Assembly (NCBI GenBank): GCA_903884005.1
Contig: CAISDA010000013.1
Location: 1 to 64,000 of the forward strand
Reading direction: 5' to 3'
Length of the DNA: 64,000 bases
From: an uncultured Ignavibacteriota bacterium
GTDB taxonomy: Bacteria > Bacteroidota > Ignavibacteria > UBA10030 > UBA8401
In this document: in pieces, positions 1 to 8,066 of the stretch
Numbering within the stretch: position 1 is the first letter of the stretch
Layout of the letters: each line of letters opens with the position of its first letter
Notes under the pieces: model-generated
The model's database searches: none
What the model was told of the DNA's origin: nothing
What the model saw: the letters and a program-made list of their open reading frames with translations, nothing else
Made by a program: the position numbers and the translations under genes

Positions 1-79
1 ATTACGAATCTAGTGGATCAGTCGGATGTAAGACTAAATTTGCTTAATTTAATACCCGATTTCCTACTAATAGATATTT

Positions 80-325
80 ATGGCTTGTAATGATACCAAT
101 ATGGGTCAAATCCAGACTGCACAGTCAAATAATATGCTTTCAGCGTTGGTGCTTCTCGCGTTTGGTATCGGGCATTGCGCAGTTATTGTGGGAGCGGGGA
201 CGCTGACGAAGAAAGTGCAGAACTATTTCAATTGGAGCAGCCAATCCCCAGCATTAACGTTGATGAAGAGGGTTTGCGGAGTTTTATTTATTCTTGGGGG
301 TGTGTATCTGCTCTACATCTCATAG
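80..325 (+). pseudogene. CcdA/DsbD-like membrane protein, C-terminal remnant
   Basis: An 81-codon frame resembles the last two transmembrane segments of CcdA-type (cytochrome c biogenesis / DsbD transmembrane) proteins. A hydrophobic stretch with the GIGH turn (about residues 20-40) is followed by a basic loop and a final helix containing GVLFILGGVYLLY. CcdA proteins normally have six or more helices, and the same frame has stops just upstream (bases 11-13 and 26-28 region), so the N-terminal part is missing. The ATG at 80 may not be a real start. It sits at the edge of a stretch full of other gene fragments. The assignment rests on pattern recognition only and could be another small membrane protein. 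Confidence 0.4.
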
Positions 326-384
326 TTCTAGTCATCGATTGTGGTATCTCTGTGATTGGCCAGATCAATCGAAGGGGTTAGATG

Positions 385-723
385 CTATAAATCCGTAAGA
401 ATCTTTTCAATCGCATTCTTAAATGCCGGAATATCGTCTGTAACGGTATTCCAGACAATTTCTATATCCACGCCGAAATATTCGTGTATTAACTGGTCAC
501 GCATTCCGGCAACATCCTGCCACGGGATATGTGGAAATTTTTCGCGTAGGGGGGTGGAGACATGTTTAACAGCCTCGCCGATGATTTCGATTTGACGAAT
601 CACGCCATCCTGAACGAGGGTATCGTTGAGGAATGTTAATCGGTCTTGGCCGCGTGTGTATGCTTCAATTCTTGTTATCGCATCAATGATATGATGCAAA
701 TACACAGAATCATCACGCTGCAT
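385..723 (-). CDS. hepT: HepT-like HEPN-domain toxin (DUF86)
   Basis: This 112-residue all-helical protein belongs to the HEPN/DUF86 family, the toxin half of MNT-HEPN (type VII) toxin-antitoxin pairs. The family's RX4HXY active-site motif is present as R75, H80 and Y82 (RDQLIHEY), preceded by the conserved IRQIEIIGEAVKHVS helix at 42-56. Known HepT proteins are RNA-cleaving or RNA-binding toxins, and in characterised systems the partner nucleotidyltransferase modifies the tyrosine of this motif. The start overlaps the end of the upstream mntA-like gene by about 11 bases, so the two are very probably translated from one message. A truncated second copy of the same kind of gene lies at 5813-5926. 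The family call is firm; the toxicity is inferred. Confidence 0.88.
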   Translation of the reverse strand: MQRDDSVYLHHIIDAITRIEAYTRGQDRLTFLNDTLVQDGVIRQIEIIGEAVKHVSTPLREKFPHIPWQDVAGMRDQLIHEYFGVDIEIVWNTVTDDIPAFKNAIEKILTDL

Positions 724-1003
724 AGATCACCTGCTTCTCACTGTTTATTCTCTCAATTAGATACGGAGATATCGCTCCTTCGGGGACAAGGTCGACATCT
801 CTTCCCATTGCAGAAGAAAGTTCTCGTTTCATTGCGGCCATTTGAAAGAGAGTCATCTTACCCGAGAATGAGACAATAAGATCAATATCACTTGCCGCAT
901 CTGCCTCGCCTCTGGCGAAAGACCCAAATAGACTAGCATTTGCCACGTGATATTTTTGGCAAATTGGTATCATTAAAGATGTATCAAGAGAAACTTGTTG
1001 CAT
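713..1003 (-). CDS. mntA: MntA-like nucleotidyltransferase antitoxin
   Basis: This is a minimal nucleotidyltransferase of 96 residues. The signature GSX10DXD is complete, with G27-S28 followed by D39 and D41 (GSFARGE...SDIDL), and a third acidic position follows at DVDLV (69-71). In studied pairs such enzymes AMPylate the HEPN toxin and neutralise it. I chose the ATG at 1003 because AGGTGA lies 5-6 bases upstream; an in-frame ATG at 1033 would add ten residues without a ribosome site. It is the first gene of the pair and runs into hepT with an overlap. The downstream hepT keeps its active-site motif, so the pair looks intact. Confidence 0.85.
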   Translation of the reverse strand: MQQVSLDTSLMIPICQKYHVANASLFGSFARGEADAASDIDLIVSFSGKMTLFQMAAMKRELSSAMGRDVDLVPEGAISPYLIERINSEKQVIYAA

Positions 1004-1111
1004 AATGTCACCTATGTTTACCTTAAGATACAAAATTCTTTTCCAAAATTCATGCCGTCAGTAGGAATGCGATATTTTAATTTCAAAAGAAGTATCCCTG
1101 GATAGTCGGCG

Positions 1112-1134
1112 ACCACGACAGCGCCTGTCGTCCG
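1112..1134 (-). terminator. Short hairpin downstream of the SEC-C gene
   Basis: Arms ACGACAG (1115-1121) and CTGTCGT (1125-1131) with a 3-nt loop form a perfect 7-bp hairpin just past the stop of the SEC-C gene at 1144. There is no clear T-run on the minus strand, so termination is only a guess. Confidence 0.35.
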
Positions 1135-1143
1135 TATTTACCG

Positions 1144-2577
1144 TCACGACAATCCGAGGTCGCGACGAATTCGCGCGACGTCAACACGCAGGAGTGCATC
1201 ATCCTGCGTGCTGTTGCGGGTCTCGATGTCCAACAGCAGCGAGTTCAACAGCTCGAGACCGATCGCATCGTTCACCGCCTGGCGGGGAGTCATGCCGCGG
1301 AGTGCGGGGATAGATGTATCCGGCCAGCGCTTCCAATGGTTTTCCATCATCGCCTTGATCTTCGCTTGCACTTCCGGCGATTCGCGTAAGATGCGCTCTT
1401 CTTCCTCCCTTGCCGCACGTTCATCCTCCGATTCCAGGTGCTTGGGATGGTCAGCAAGTTCTTCGGCAGTGAGTGTTTTGATATTCTGAAGCACAGCCTT
1501 GCCGCCAAGACGCCTACGCACTTCCTCTTGTATGCGTTTCGCGCGAGCTTCCGAATTCACCTCGATCGTCATCATCGTTCCATTGATCCTGATCGATGCT
1601 GTCACGATATTTTCTCCGATTCCTTCAGTGTTCGGCGCATCTTTGATCCAGTCAAGTGTGATTTCGGCGAGCGTTCCGTATTCGTTACGGACGGCTCCGT
1701 CGAACAGTTCCTCGTCGCTCTCTTTCGTATAGTCCTGCTGAAGCCCCTTCATTGCCTGAAACGCATCATCGACAGAAGAGACGGAGTAGGTCAGTGTATG
1801 CATGAGGTATGGCTCGTTGTCCCTATTAAGGAGTGTGCGCATCGGATGCATCAGCTCAGCTTCGATCTCGAAATATTCCTCACGCAGGAGATCCTCATTG
1901 GCTTGCAGTGCCTCCTTGGTGATCGCTCCATCAGTCACATGTTCAGTGGACTCAAGGACCGAACGGAACGTGACGAGCCGGTTCAGGTATTGCGGAGTGA
2001 TGACGCATGGACCAGTTCCCATGAAGAAGTGCAGTCCATCCATCGCAACGACGCGGGCATACATGATCAGGCCTGGCCGCATGGATGAAGTTGCCGAACG
2101 TTCTCGCACATAAACATCGTGTTTGCGAAAAATGTCATGCATTGTCGCGCCTATTCCAGGATCCACGGATAGGACCTGATAATAGCTGTAGCAAGAGGCG
2201 AGTGTCGCCTCGATTAGGCGGACCCCATCAGCGCTTATGGTCCAGCGCTTAGATGTGATGAAATTCTCGGCGGCCGTGCGATCCAGATCCGGGCGCCATG
2301 AAAAGGAGAGCCACCGGATGAATGAATCGCCCTGCGCCGTCATCGGATCGAGCGTGGCTTCATCCTCTGAACCGTATTCATCCAATGCCTGCTGCATGCC
2401 TTCACTGCCGTATTGCCTGGCGATGTATGTTGTCACTTTCTCGGTGATTTCACCATCGAGCTGCCGTATCCTGTCGTAGCCATCCACGACGGTTTCTTTC
2501 ACGATGCCGCCATGACAGTGCTTGTATTTCTTTCCGCTGCCGCATGGGCACGGATCGTTTCGACGAATCTCCGTCAT
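1144..2577 (-). CDS. SEC-C motif protein, helicase partner
   Basis: This 477-residue protein begins with a complete SEC-C zinc-binding motif (C10-P-C12, eight residues, C21-H22), the module found at the C-terminus of SecA and in many uncharacterised accessory proteins. The middle (about 30-400) has no domain I recognise. The last 55 residues contain [14 protein letters not shown], a short segment often seen near the end of SEC-C-type proteins. The gene follows the large helicase gene on the same strand after only 18 bases, so the two almost certainly form an operon. No catalytic residues can be named. A role as nucleic-acid- or ribosome-binding partner of the helicase is conjecture from the gene order. 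Confidence 0.75.
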   Translation of the reverse strand: MTEIRRNDPCPCGSGKKYKHCHGGIVKETVVDGYDRIRQLDGEITEKVTTYIARQYGSEGMQQALDEYGSEDEATLDPMTAQGDSFIRWLSFSWRPDLDRTAAENFITSKRWTISADGVRLIEATLASCYSYYQVLSVDPGIGATMHDIFRKHDVYVRERSATSSMRPGLIMYARVVAMDGLHFFMGTGPCVITPQYLNRLVTFRSVLESTEHVTDGAITKEALQANEDLLREEYFEIEAELMHPMRTLLNRDNEPYLMHTLTYSVSSVDDAFQAMKGLQQDYTKESDEELFDGAVRNEYGTLAEITLDWIKDAPNTEGIGENIVTASIRINGTMMTIEVNSEARAKRIQEEVRRRLGGKAVLQNIKTLTAEELADHPKHLESEDERAAREEEERILRESPEVQAKIKAMMENHWKRWPDTSIPALRGMTPRQAVNDAIGLELLNSLLLDIETRNSTQDDALLRVDVARIRRDLGLS

Positions 2578-2595
2578 ACATATTCTCCCTGGTTA

Positions 2596-5502
2596 CTAAA
2601 GGCCGGCAGCGGTTATCGATTCTATAGCAAGTTCGACAGCCCTGTCCTGCTTCGAAAAATATTCCGTGTAAATCTTTCGCAGTTGCTCTCGTTGCCGCTG
2701 AATGTCCTTCTTCAGCGATTTTCCGTTTTTCGAGTTGGCAAGGGCAGTGTCCCATCCGCAATATTCAAGGAATGGTTTCCATTCTTCGCCGACTTGAATT
2801 TCCAACAGGGGATTGGGCATATACAAGCCATGCTTCACCCGAAGGAACAGATTGCGATTCCAACTCGTTTGTCGTTGAACTTCATTTTTAGCCAGCACGC
2901 TAGACAAGTAGGTGCGAACCTTCCTATATGATGGAACAATGGATTCAGGCATCGAAGCGATGAACGTTTCTACATCGCCGACGGTGAAAGACGGGTAGTA
3001 GCCATTTTGCAACGCGGCGTTCACCTGCCCCGGCCAGTGTGACATCATAAATATCAGGAACTGATGTTCGATGTGCCGTTGGTCGAGTTTTCGCATTCGC
3101 GTCAGAAACCTGATGTTGATTGATCCCGGCATGAGTATAGTGACGAGGTCGCCCAGGTTTCTTCTTGCATATGCTTTATCGTGGGCCGCCAGAGCGAGAG
3201 CGAGTGCAAGCGGACCCCGGCCTCCGGTGCCAGGATTCATCATGTCGGCGCCGGCTTCGAGCATGTAGCGGACAGCTTCGAGATTGCCTACCCGTATTGC
3301 CGCAAGGAGCGGTGTATCACCGAGCTGGGTCAAGTGCTCGAGTCCGTGACGACGGATGAGGGAAAGCATCTGTGCTTTATTGTAGGGCCGAAATGCTGCG
3401 CAGTATTTATCCGCAACATATTTCCGGCCTTCATCGGGTTTCTTTGCAAATGTGTATTTAGCCTCAATCAGATCCGGCAACAGGTAGTCCCTATCGTGGG
3501 CGACGGCAAACTCGAAGACGGTTCGCTGCGCCTGCTTGTTAATGCGAATGCCATCGAACGCAGCGGGCAGGAGCGATTGGATTTTGGCGTCGTCCATTAC
3601 TTCCCAAGGCACGGGTTCTGTTTTCAGGATGCGCTGGCGAATATCGGCTGCCTGATCGGCCTTCCCTTGCAGATCGAGTTTGTGCGCTTCCTTCTGCCAA
3701 TCTTCGATCGACGATTCGGTATTGATGATCTCGACCTGTTCTTTCGTGTCGGAAAACCCCAACAGGTCAAGGAGTGGCTGTTTCGGACGAGACTCGACAA
3801 TGAACAGGCTCTCCCTTGAGCGGGTCATGGCGACATACAAGGCGTTGCTGTAGAACTTGTATGCTTCTCCGGTTTTGTCTTCCTTATTTTTTCCTCTGCT
3901 GTACTCCAGATCGCTTCCCAGATCCGCTGCCGCAACACCCTCGGTTATGATCCGAAACTCTTTCTCGGCGCTTGATACCATGTTGAACAGGACGACATGG
4001 TCGTACTCAAGCCCTTTGGCTTCGTGAACACTGAACACGAGCGGCGTATCAAACACCTTTTTGGCTTCGTCTCGTATTTCATCAGAGAGCGTGATCACCG
4101 CAAACTTGGTTGAACGGCCTGTCTTCCTGTTGATTTCATCCCGCACTTTGGTGTTGTCAGCGAGAAATTCAATTGTTCCCGGATTTGTCGACCGGCTAGT
4201 TACAAGGTAGTTCGATTCTTTGTCGATCGAGCCGAATCGCTGCTGTTTTATTTTCAACAATCGATTAGCGATCTCAGTAACGGCGATGGAATTGCGGTAA
4301 TTATTCCGGAGGATACGAATGATTTCAGCGGGTTCCTGACTTCCCGGTTGGCCTCCACCTCCTTGATTTTTCAAATAGAAATAGCTCTTCACTCTTGCCC
4401 AGCTGAAAAAATTGGGATGAACTATCTGATTTGAGTCACCCGAGAGAACAAAGGAAGTGGGGTGGATCAATGTTTTGAGACAGAAGGCAAGCTGAGGTGT
4501 CGTAAAATCCTGTACTTCGTCGATCACCAGAGCATCATACTGCGGACGAACAAGGGGAATCGTTGTTGCCGCGGCCATGTTACTATCCCAGAGCTCGTGT
4601 TCCAAAAGGTGTTTGCGATAACGGTCGAACAAGTCCCAGGCGTCACCGCGTTCTTGGGCGTTGAGTATGGATTGCTTGACGCCCAGCGCAAGATAGGCAT
4701 CACGTGAGAGGAATGGGCCATCGGCACTGCTTCCGGTGATGACGCCTTTGACTTCTTCATACAGCATACGCGCATTTTTCAATCGGCTGCCCTGACGAAC
4801 TTGATTGAACCACGACTGAAAATCTCGCCACGTCGCTTCACGCCCTTCGGGAGAGCGGACCGATTGCAGCAACTCACCGAAAGAATAGAAATCGATTTCA
4901 CGGTCATCAGCTCTATATCCTTGCGCATAGAAAAGGTTTCTGGAACTTTCCACCAGAAATGCGGAATGGGTGACGTAGAGAATCCTTCCCTCAAGCCCCT
5001 TCATTTTTTCAAGGAGAAGCACAGTCTTGCCGCTTCCAGCAGATCCGATGATGATTAGCGGCGGCTGCAGATCGAATACGGCATCCTGGTCCGGGTCGAA
5101 ACTGAGTATCCGATCGAGGATATGGAAACGGTCGCTTGCCTCGTTGACGTAGGGCAGCGTTTCATTATCATGCGCTGAAGGTTGCGCATCGGGGGCTGCA
5201 GGCATGGCAGGGACAAAGTCAGCCTCCGAGCAGACAGGATTGGCGAGGAATCGGGATTTGTCGTAGGCGTGATTTCGAATCACCTCGAGGATGAGGATCA
5301 CCGTGCGGCCGTTCGCATTTCCGAATCGAAAAATCAATCGGTTGGTGTCGTCGAGCTTGGCCCGCCAGAGGCCGGTGTTCTTCATCTTCTTTACATCCGC
5401 TGCTGCAAAATTGCCATCATGTAAAAGCGAGATAACGTGATTGATCTTGCGATCGAGGCCGCTCGTGGATAAATCATTTAGTTTAAGAATCGGATATGCC
5501 AT
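2596..5502 (-). CDS. RelE-like / SF1 (UvrD-type) helicase / ankyrin fusion protein
   Basis: This is a 968-residue multidomain protein. Residues about 10-85 resemble a RelE/ParE-type toxin fold (MKNTGLWRAKL..RLIFRF...VILILEVIRNHAYDK). A superfamily 1 helicase core follows: Walker A GSAGSGKT at 153-160, DEVQD at 328-332, GDSNQI at 355-360, NYR at 401-403, HEAKGLEYD at 493-501 and VAMTR at 557-561. All ATPase motifs needed for a UvrD/Rep-like motor are visible. Residues about 720-775 look like ankyrin repeats (LGDTPLLAAIRVGNLEAVRYMLEAGAD). The remaining C-terminus is unassigned. The gene is followed 18 bases later by the SEC-C gene, and a perfect 17-bp palindrome lies about 70 bp upstream. I infer a defence or stress role from the domains and surroundings; nothing in the sequence proves it. 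Confidence 0.85.
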   Translation of the reverse strand: MAYPILKLNDLSTSGLDRKINHVISLLHDGNFAAADVKKMKNTGLWRAKLDDTNRLIFRFGNANGRTVILILEVIRNHAYDKSRFLANPVCSEADFVPAMPAAPDAQPSAHDNETLPYVNEASDRFHILDRILSFDPDQDAVFDLQPPLIIIGSAGSGKTVLLLEKMKGLEGRILYVTHSAFLVESSRNLFYAQGYRADDREIDFYSFGELLQSVRSPEGREATWRDFQSWFNQVRQGSRLKNARMLYEEVKGVITGSSADGPFLSRDAYLALGVKQSILNAQERGDAWDLFDRYRKHLLEHELWDSNMAAATTIPLVRPQYDALVIDEVQDFTTPQLAFCLKTLIHPTSFVLSGDSNQIVHPNFFSWARVKSYFYLKNQGGGGQPGSQEPAEIIRILRNNYRNSIAVTEIANRLLKIKQQRFGSIDKESNYLVTSRSTNPGTIEFLADNTKVRDEINRKTGRSTKFAVITLSDEIRDEAKKVFDTPLVFSVHEAKGLEYDHVVLFNMVSSAEKEFRIITEGVAAADLGSDLEYSRGKNKEDKTGEAYKFYSNALYVAMTRSRESLFIVESRPKQPLLDLLGFSDTKEQVEIINTESSIEDWQKEAHKLDLQGKADQAADIRQRILKTEPVPWEVMDDAKIQSLLPAAFDGIRINKQAQRTVFEFAVAHDRDYLLPDLIEAKYTFAKKPDEGRKYVADKYCAAFRPYNKAQMLSLIRRHGLEHLTQLGDTPLLAAIRVGNLEAVRYMLEAGADMMNPGTGGRGPLALALALAAHDKAYARRNLGDLVTILMPGSINIRFLTRMRKLDQRHIEHQFLIFMMSHWPGQVNAALQNGYYPSFTVGDVETFIASMPESIVPSYRKVRTYLSSVLAKNEVQRQTSWNRNLFLRVKHGLYMPNPLLEIQVGEEWKPFLEYCGWDTALANSKNGKSLKKDIQRQREQLRKIYTEYFSKQDRAVELAIESITAAGL

Positions 5503-5574
5503 GTAAATCTTAAAAAAATATTGTTGGGTGGAATAGAAATACTATTCAAGGATCGACTCCGTTATAGCCCTTTG

Positions 5575-5591
5575 GTGCTGAAATTCAGCAC
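5575..5591. promoter_or_regulatory. Perfect 17-bp palindrome upstream of the helicase operon
   Basis: GTGCTGAA and TTCAGCAC flank a single central A about 73 bp upstream of the helicase start codon. Symmetry and location fit a repressor operator. No regulator gene is evident beside it, although the RelE-like domain of the helicase protein itself could take part in autoregulation, as toxins of that fold do with their antitoxins. Confidence 0.4.
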
Positions 5592-5697
5592 TCACCGTGT
5601 GGGATAGTTTTTAAGCTAACCAACCATTACTCAATAGTCAAGATGGGATCCCAACATCCGCTCAGATTTAAAATGTTGCCACTATCCTTCAATGTAT

Positions 5698-5752
5698 TCA
5701 AAACGCTCGTAAATTTGTTACTTCAGTAGATGGAGCGTTTATGAAAGAAGAA
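5698..5752. other. Inverted repeat in a gene-poor stretch
   Basis: The stretch 5592-5812 carries no gene that I recognise. Within it, AAACGCTC and GAGCGTTT form a hairpin with 8-bp arms around a loop of about 25 nt. There is no T-run and no neighbouring intact gene that would explain it. Confidence 0.3.
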
Positions 5753-5812
5753 TTGGACGCGCGAAGGTGGGAATAGCGGTGACTGGAATCTACAATAGCG
5801 GGCCTGGTGTAA

Positions 5813-5926
5813 TCATTTTCCGTTTATGATCTTGCCATTGTCATCGATTAAGTTCGGTATCTGATCGGCAATAATCTTCCAAATGATTTGAAGATCAATT
5901 CCAAAATAATCGCGGACTATATTCCT
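5813..5926 (-). pseudogene. HEPN (HepT/DUF86) toxin, C-terminal remnant
   Basis: The minus strand reads 37 codons beginning RNIVRDYFGIDLQIIW and ending in TGA. This lines up with the last third of the intact HepT protein in this window (RDQLIHEYFGVDIEIVW, residues 75-91). The catalytic arginine position is kept, but the motif histidine appears to be replaced (RNIVRDYF), and everything before it is lost. The homology stops abruptly at about 5926, exactly where a TPR fragment on the opposite strand begins. This is a dead gene end left by recombination. Confidence 0.75.
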
Positions 5927-6215
5927 TGGAGATTATCGTGGGGCCATTGCCGATTTCACCAAATCAATTAAACTAAATCCGAATTTTGCAGAGGCATATT
6001 CCTGCAGAGGAATTGCCAGGACTGAACTTCACTATTATCAGAGAGCGATAGACGACTACACCAAGGCAATTCAGCTTGACCCTGATAACCCATTAGCATA
6101 CACCGGTAGGGGAGCCGCTTACTGGAAACTTGACCAAAAGAACAAAGCACGAGCAGATTTAATTAGATCTGAAGAACATGGTTTTACCGTTCCTCAAGAA
6201 TTTATGGAATTGTAA
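5910..6215 (+). pseudogene. TPR protein, C-terminal remnant
   Basis: A frame without a start codon reads LGDYRGAIADFTKSIKLNPNFAEAY..., then HYYQRAIDDYTKAIQLDPDNPLAYTGRGAAY and ends at the TAA at 6213-6215. This is nearly three tetratricopeptide repeats of the GxYxxAIxDYxKAIxLDP type. There is no ATG, and a stop lies in frame at 5907. Its beginning coincides with the broken HEPN tail on the other strand, so the joint near 5922 is a recombination scar. The parent protein would be a longer TPR scaffold. Confidence 0.8.
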
Positions 6216-6372
6216 TTTTAGTATTTCATTGGGTAATTCTGTCATATCCCGCAATAGTGTCGCGGTTATCACCGACGCACTATTGCGATAACGGACTGTA
6301 ATCCCTTTTTGCATCGCTCTCACGAACGATAAACAGATCATTCAATCACTCATCTCAACCGGAACAATTTTC

Positions 6373-7224
6373 ATGAGCAACGATTCAATCGGCCGGAATG
6401 CCCCGTGTCCATGCGGCAGCGGTAAGAAATATAAACATTGCTGCATGAATAATGCGGATGGTGCTGCAAACCCACCACACATAAGTGGTGTCCTTCCCGA
6501 AGACATGAAGAAATACATCGAATCACATCCCTTCGCGAACATCCATGAGCTCAGGACTCACTTGGGCCAACGTGCGCAGGCATCGAATGAAACAACGCTC
6601 GACGATTTCGACGGTCTCATGCCGTCACAGATGCACGCGCTTCTCAATTATAAGGCGGGAGACGAAACGCTCGTTCAATTTCCCCTTGCGCCTGTGGGCA
6701 ACATCTCCGCTCCCATCCTTGACATCTTCCTCGCGATTGCGACTATCGTCGATCGACAACCGTGCAAAGCAACGGCAAAAGGAAAGCTTCCCCGATCGCT
6801 GTGCCGTGAAGCGGCGATGAATGTTTTAGGAGAGCATGAATTCAAGGAAATGACCCGCTTTGGCGGCATCAACATGGAGGAGGATTATCCCGATCTGCAT
6901 ACGACGCGCATTGTTGCAGTGAACTCTGGGCTCCTTTGCAGTGACGGAAAAAAATTCTCGCTCAGTACCGAGTGTCGCATGCTCATGGAAACAAAGAATA
7001 ATGCCGGGATCTATCGGAAACTGCTTGCATCATACTCTCTTGGTTACAATTGGGGTCACCGCGATCGTCATCCTGATTTTCACATCATACAGCGATCATT
7101 CCTCTATTCGCTGTACCTTCTACAACGATACGGCGCGCAAAAGCGTGAATCGAAATTTTACGAAGAGGCGTTCCTGCGCGCATTTCCGGCTGTCTTGAAG
7201 GAAGCGCCGTCGAAATATTATTAA
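6373..7224 (+). CDS. SEC-C motif protein, possibly truncated by an in-frame TAA
   Basis: This 283-residue product has an N-terminal SEC-C zinc motif (C12-P-C14, eight residues, C23-C24; the last position is Cys rather than His). It is otherwise unrecognised. The frame does not end cleanly. After the TAA at 7222-7224 the same frame stays open to 7860 and starts with a plausible protein segment containing AYTLRTIHRFFKFFGL, which resembles endings I associate with such SEC-C proteins. The stop is therefore probably a nonsense mutation that removed about 55 residues. No operon partner is obvious. It shares the SEC-C module with the 1144-2577 protein, but no other clear similarity. Confidence 0.65.
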   Translation: MSNDSIGRNAPCPCGSGKKYKHCCMNNADGAANPPHISGVLPEDMKKYIESHPFANIHELRTHLGQRAQASNETTLDDFDGLMPSQMHALLNYKAGDETLVQFPLAPVGNISAPILDIFLAIATIVDRQPCKATAKGKLPRSLCREAAMNVLGEHEFKEMTRFGGINMEEDYPDLHTTRIVAVNSGLLCSDGKKFSLSTECRMLMETKNNAGIYRKLLASYSLGYNWGHRDRHPDFHIIQRSFLYSLYLLQRYGAQKRESKFYEEAFLRAFPAVLKEAPSKYY

Positions 7225-7386
7225 ATCCCGGAGGAATCGGTAAAGGCCGCCTACACTCTCAGGACCATCCATCGCTTCTTCAAGTTTTTCGGTCTCGCGG
7301 ACATCAAAGAACTTGATCAGGATCATTCAGACGCGTGTGAACTAACGGCGACTCCCATTGCCTTCGAAGTCGTAAAATTCATGTTC
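7225..7386 (+). pseudogene. Detached C-terminal segment of the SEC-C gene
   Basis: These bases directly follow the TAA at 7222 in the same frame and encode EESVKAAYTLRTIHRFFKFF and onward, with no stop. It reads like real protein rather than random sequence and has no start codon of its own. It joins without interruption into the next zinc-ribbon frame. Confidence 0.5.
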
Positions 7387-7860
7387 CTGTTTCCCCCGAC
7401 GCAAGAAAGGCGCCCATTTCAAACCGACACACCGAAGAATTCTGTGAATGAACCACTCGGCATCAGAGAATTAGGCAAAAGTGAAGTTGCAAGACTGCTG
7501 CGTAATGAGAAGTATGAGACTCTGCATCCGGTGCGATGCTCTCATTGCGACAATCGGGAAGGTTTTTTGAGAAAAATCTTTGCACTTATCGGTTACAATC
7601 CCAAGGACGAGTTTTCGGAAAACATCGTCCAGCATACAATGCACAACAATCATAAGATTGAATTCGTGTTCATTAAAACGAATAACGGATCGCATTATGT
7701 CGATAGTGCGAAATGCCCGGCATGCGGTTCAACTGCGGTTGTCTATGATATTGAGATAAACGATGCAATGATCGAAAAAATGGGCAAGATGACCGGACAA
7801 ACGCGGGAGGCGGTGCTGATCAATTTGAAAGCAATACAAGAACGGATGAAGCCGGAGTAA
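7381..7860 (+). CDS. Zinc-ribbon protein of unknown function
   Basis: This is a frame of up to 159 residues with two CxxC pairs spaced like a zinc ribbon (RCSHCDN near 52-57 and KCPACGS near 112-117). Between them is a segment rich in aromatic and basic residues, and a helical tail ends in AIQERMKPE. It is in frame with the preceding SEC-C gene, so it may be a downstream gene or part of a longer SEC-C/zinc-ribbon protein interrupted by the TAA at 7222. GTG at 7444 is an alternative start. It ends 5 bases before the next small zinc-finger gene. No function can be assigned. Confidence 0.5.
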   Translation: MFLFPPTQERRPFQTDTPKNSVNEPLGIRELGKSEVARLLRNEKYETLHPVRCSHCDNREGFLRKIFALIGYNPKDEFSENIVQHTMHNNHKIEFVFIKTNNGSHYVDSAKCPACGSTAVVYDIEINDAMIEKMGKMTGQTREAVLINLKAIQERMKPE

Positions 7861-7865
7861 CCGCT

Positions 7866-8066
7866 ATGGGGCACTACTGTAAATTTTGTGGAACGACACA
7901 GCCTAACGAACGCTTTTCAGGCAAGGGCCACCGGAACCATGTGTGCAAGAAATGTGCTGCGATGCCCAGAGAGAAGCGGGATGCGATTGAAGAGGGAATG
8001 GAGATCGATTCGATCCTCAAACAATACTATTGCGTGATTGCATGCTTTCCTTTTATGGCATCATAG
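7866..8066 (+). pseudogene. Small zinc-finger protein, 3' end replaced
   Basis: The first 53 residues (CKFCGTTQPNERFSGKGHR..., then CKKC, ending EIDSILKQ) look like a compact zinc-finger family in which a CxxC pair is followed by FSGKGHRxHxCKxC. The protein then switches to YYCVIACFPFMAS, which does not look like a natural ending. The switch at about base 8025 coincides with the stop codon of a DUF975 fragment on the opposite strand (8027). The gene has therefore been fused to foreign DNA and lost its last few codons. It may still be translated. Confidence 0.5.

Noticed and set aside
7222-7224. Stop-codon recoding at the TAA of the SEC-C gene
   Set aside because: TAA is not a known selenocysteine or pyrrolysine codon, and I see no readthrough structure; a nonsense mutation or gene end is simpler.
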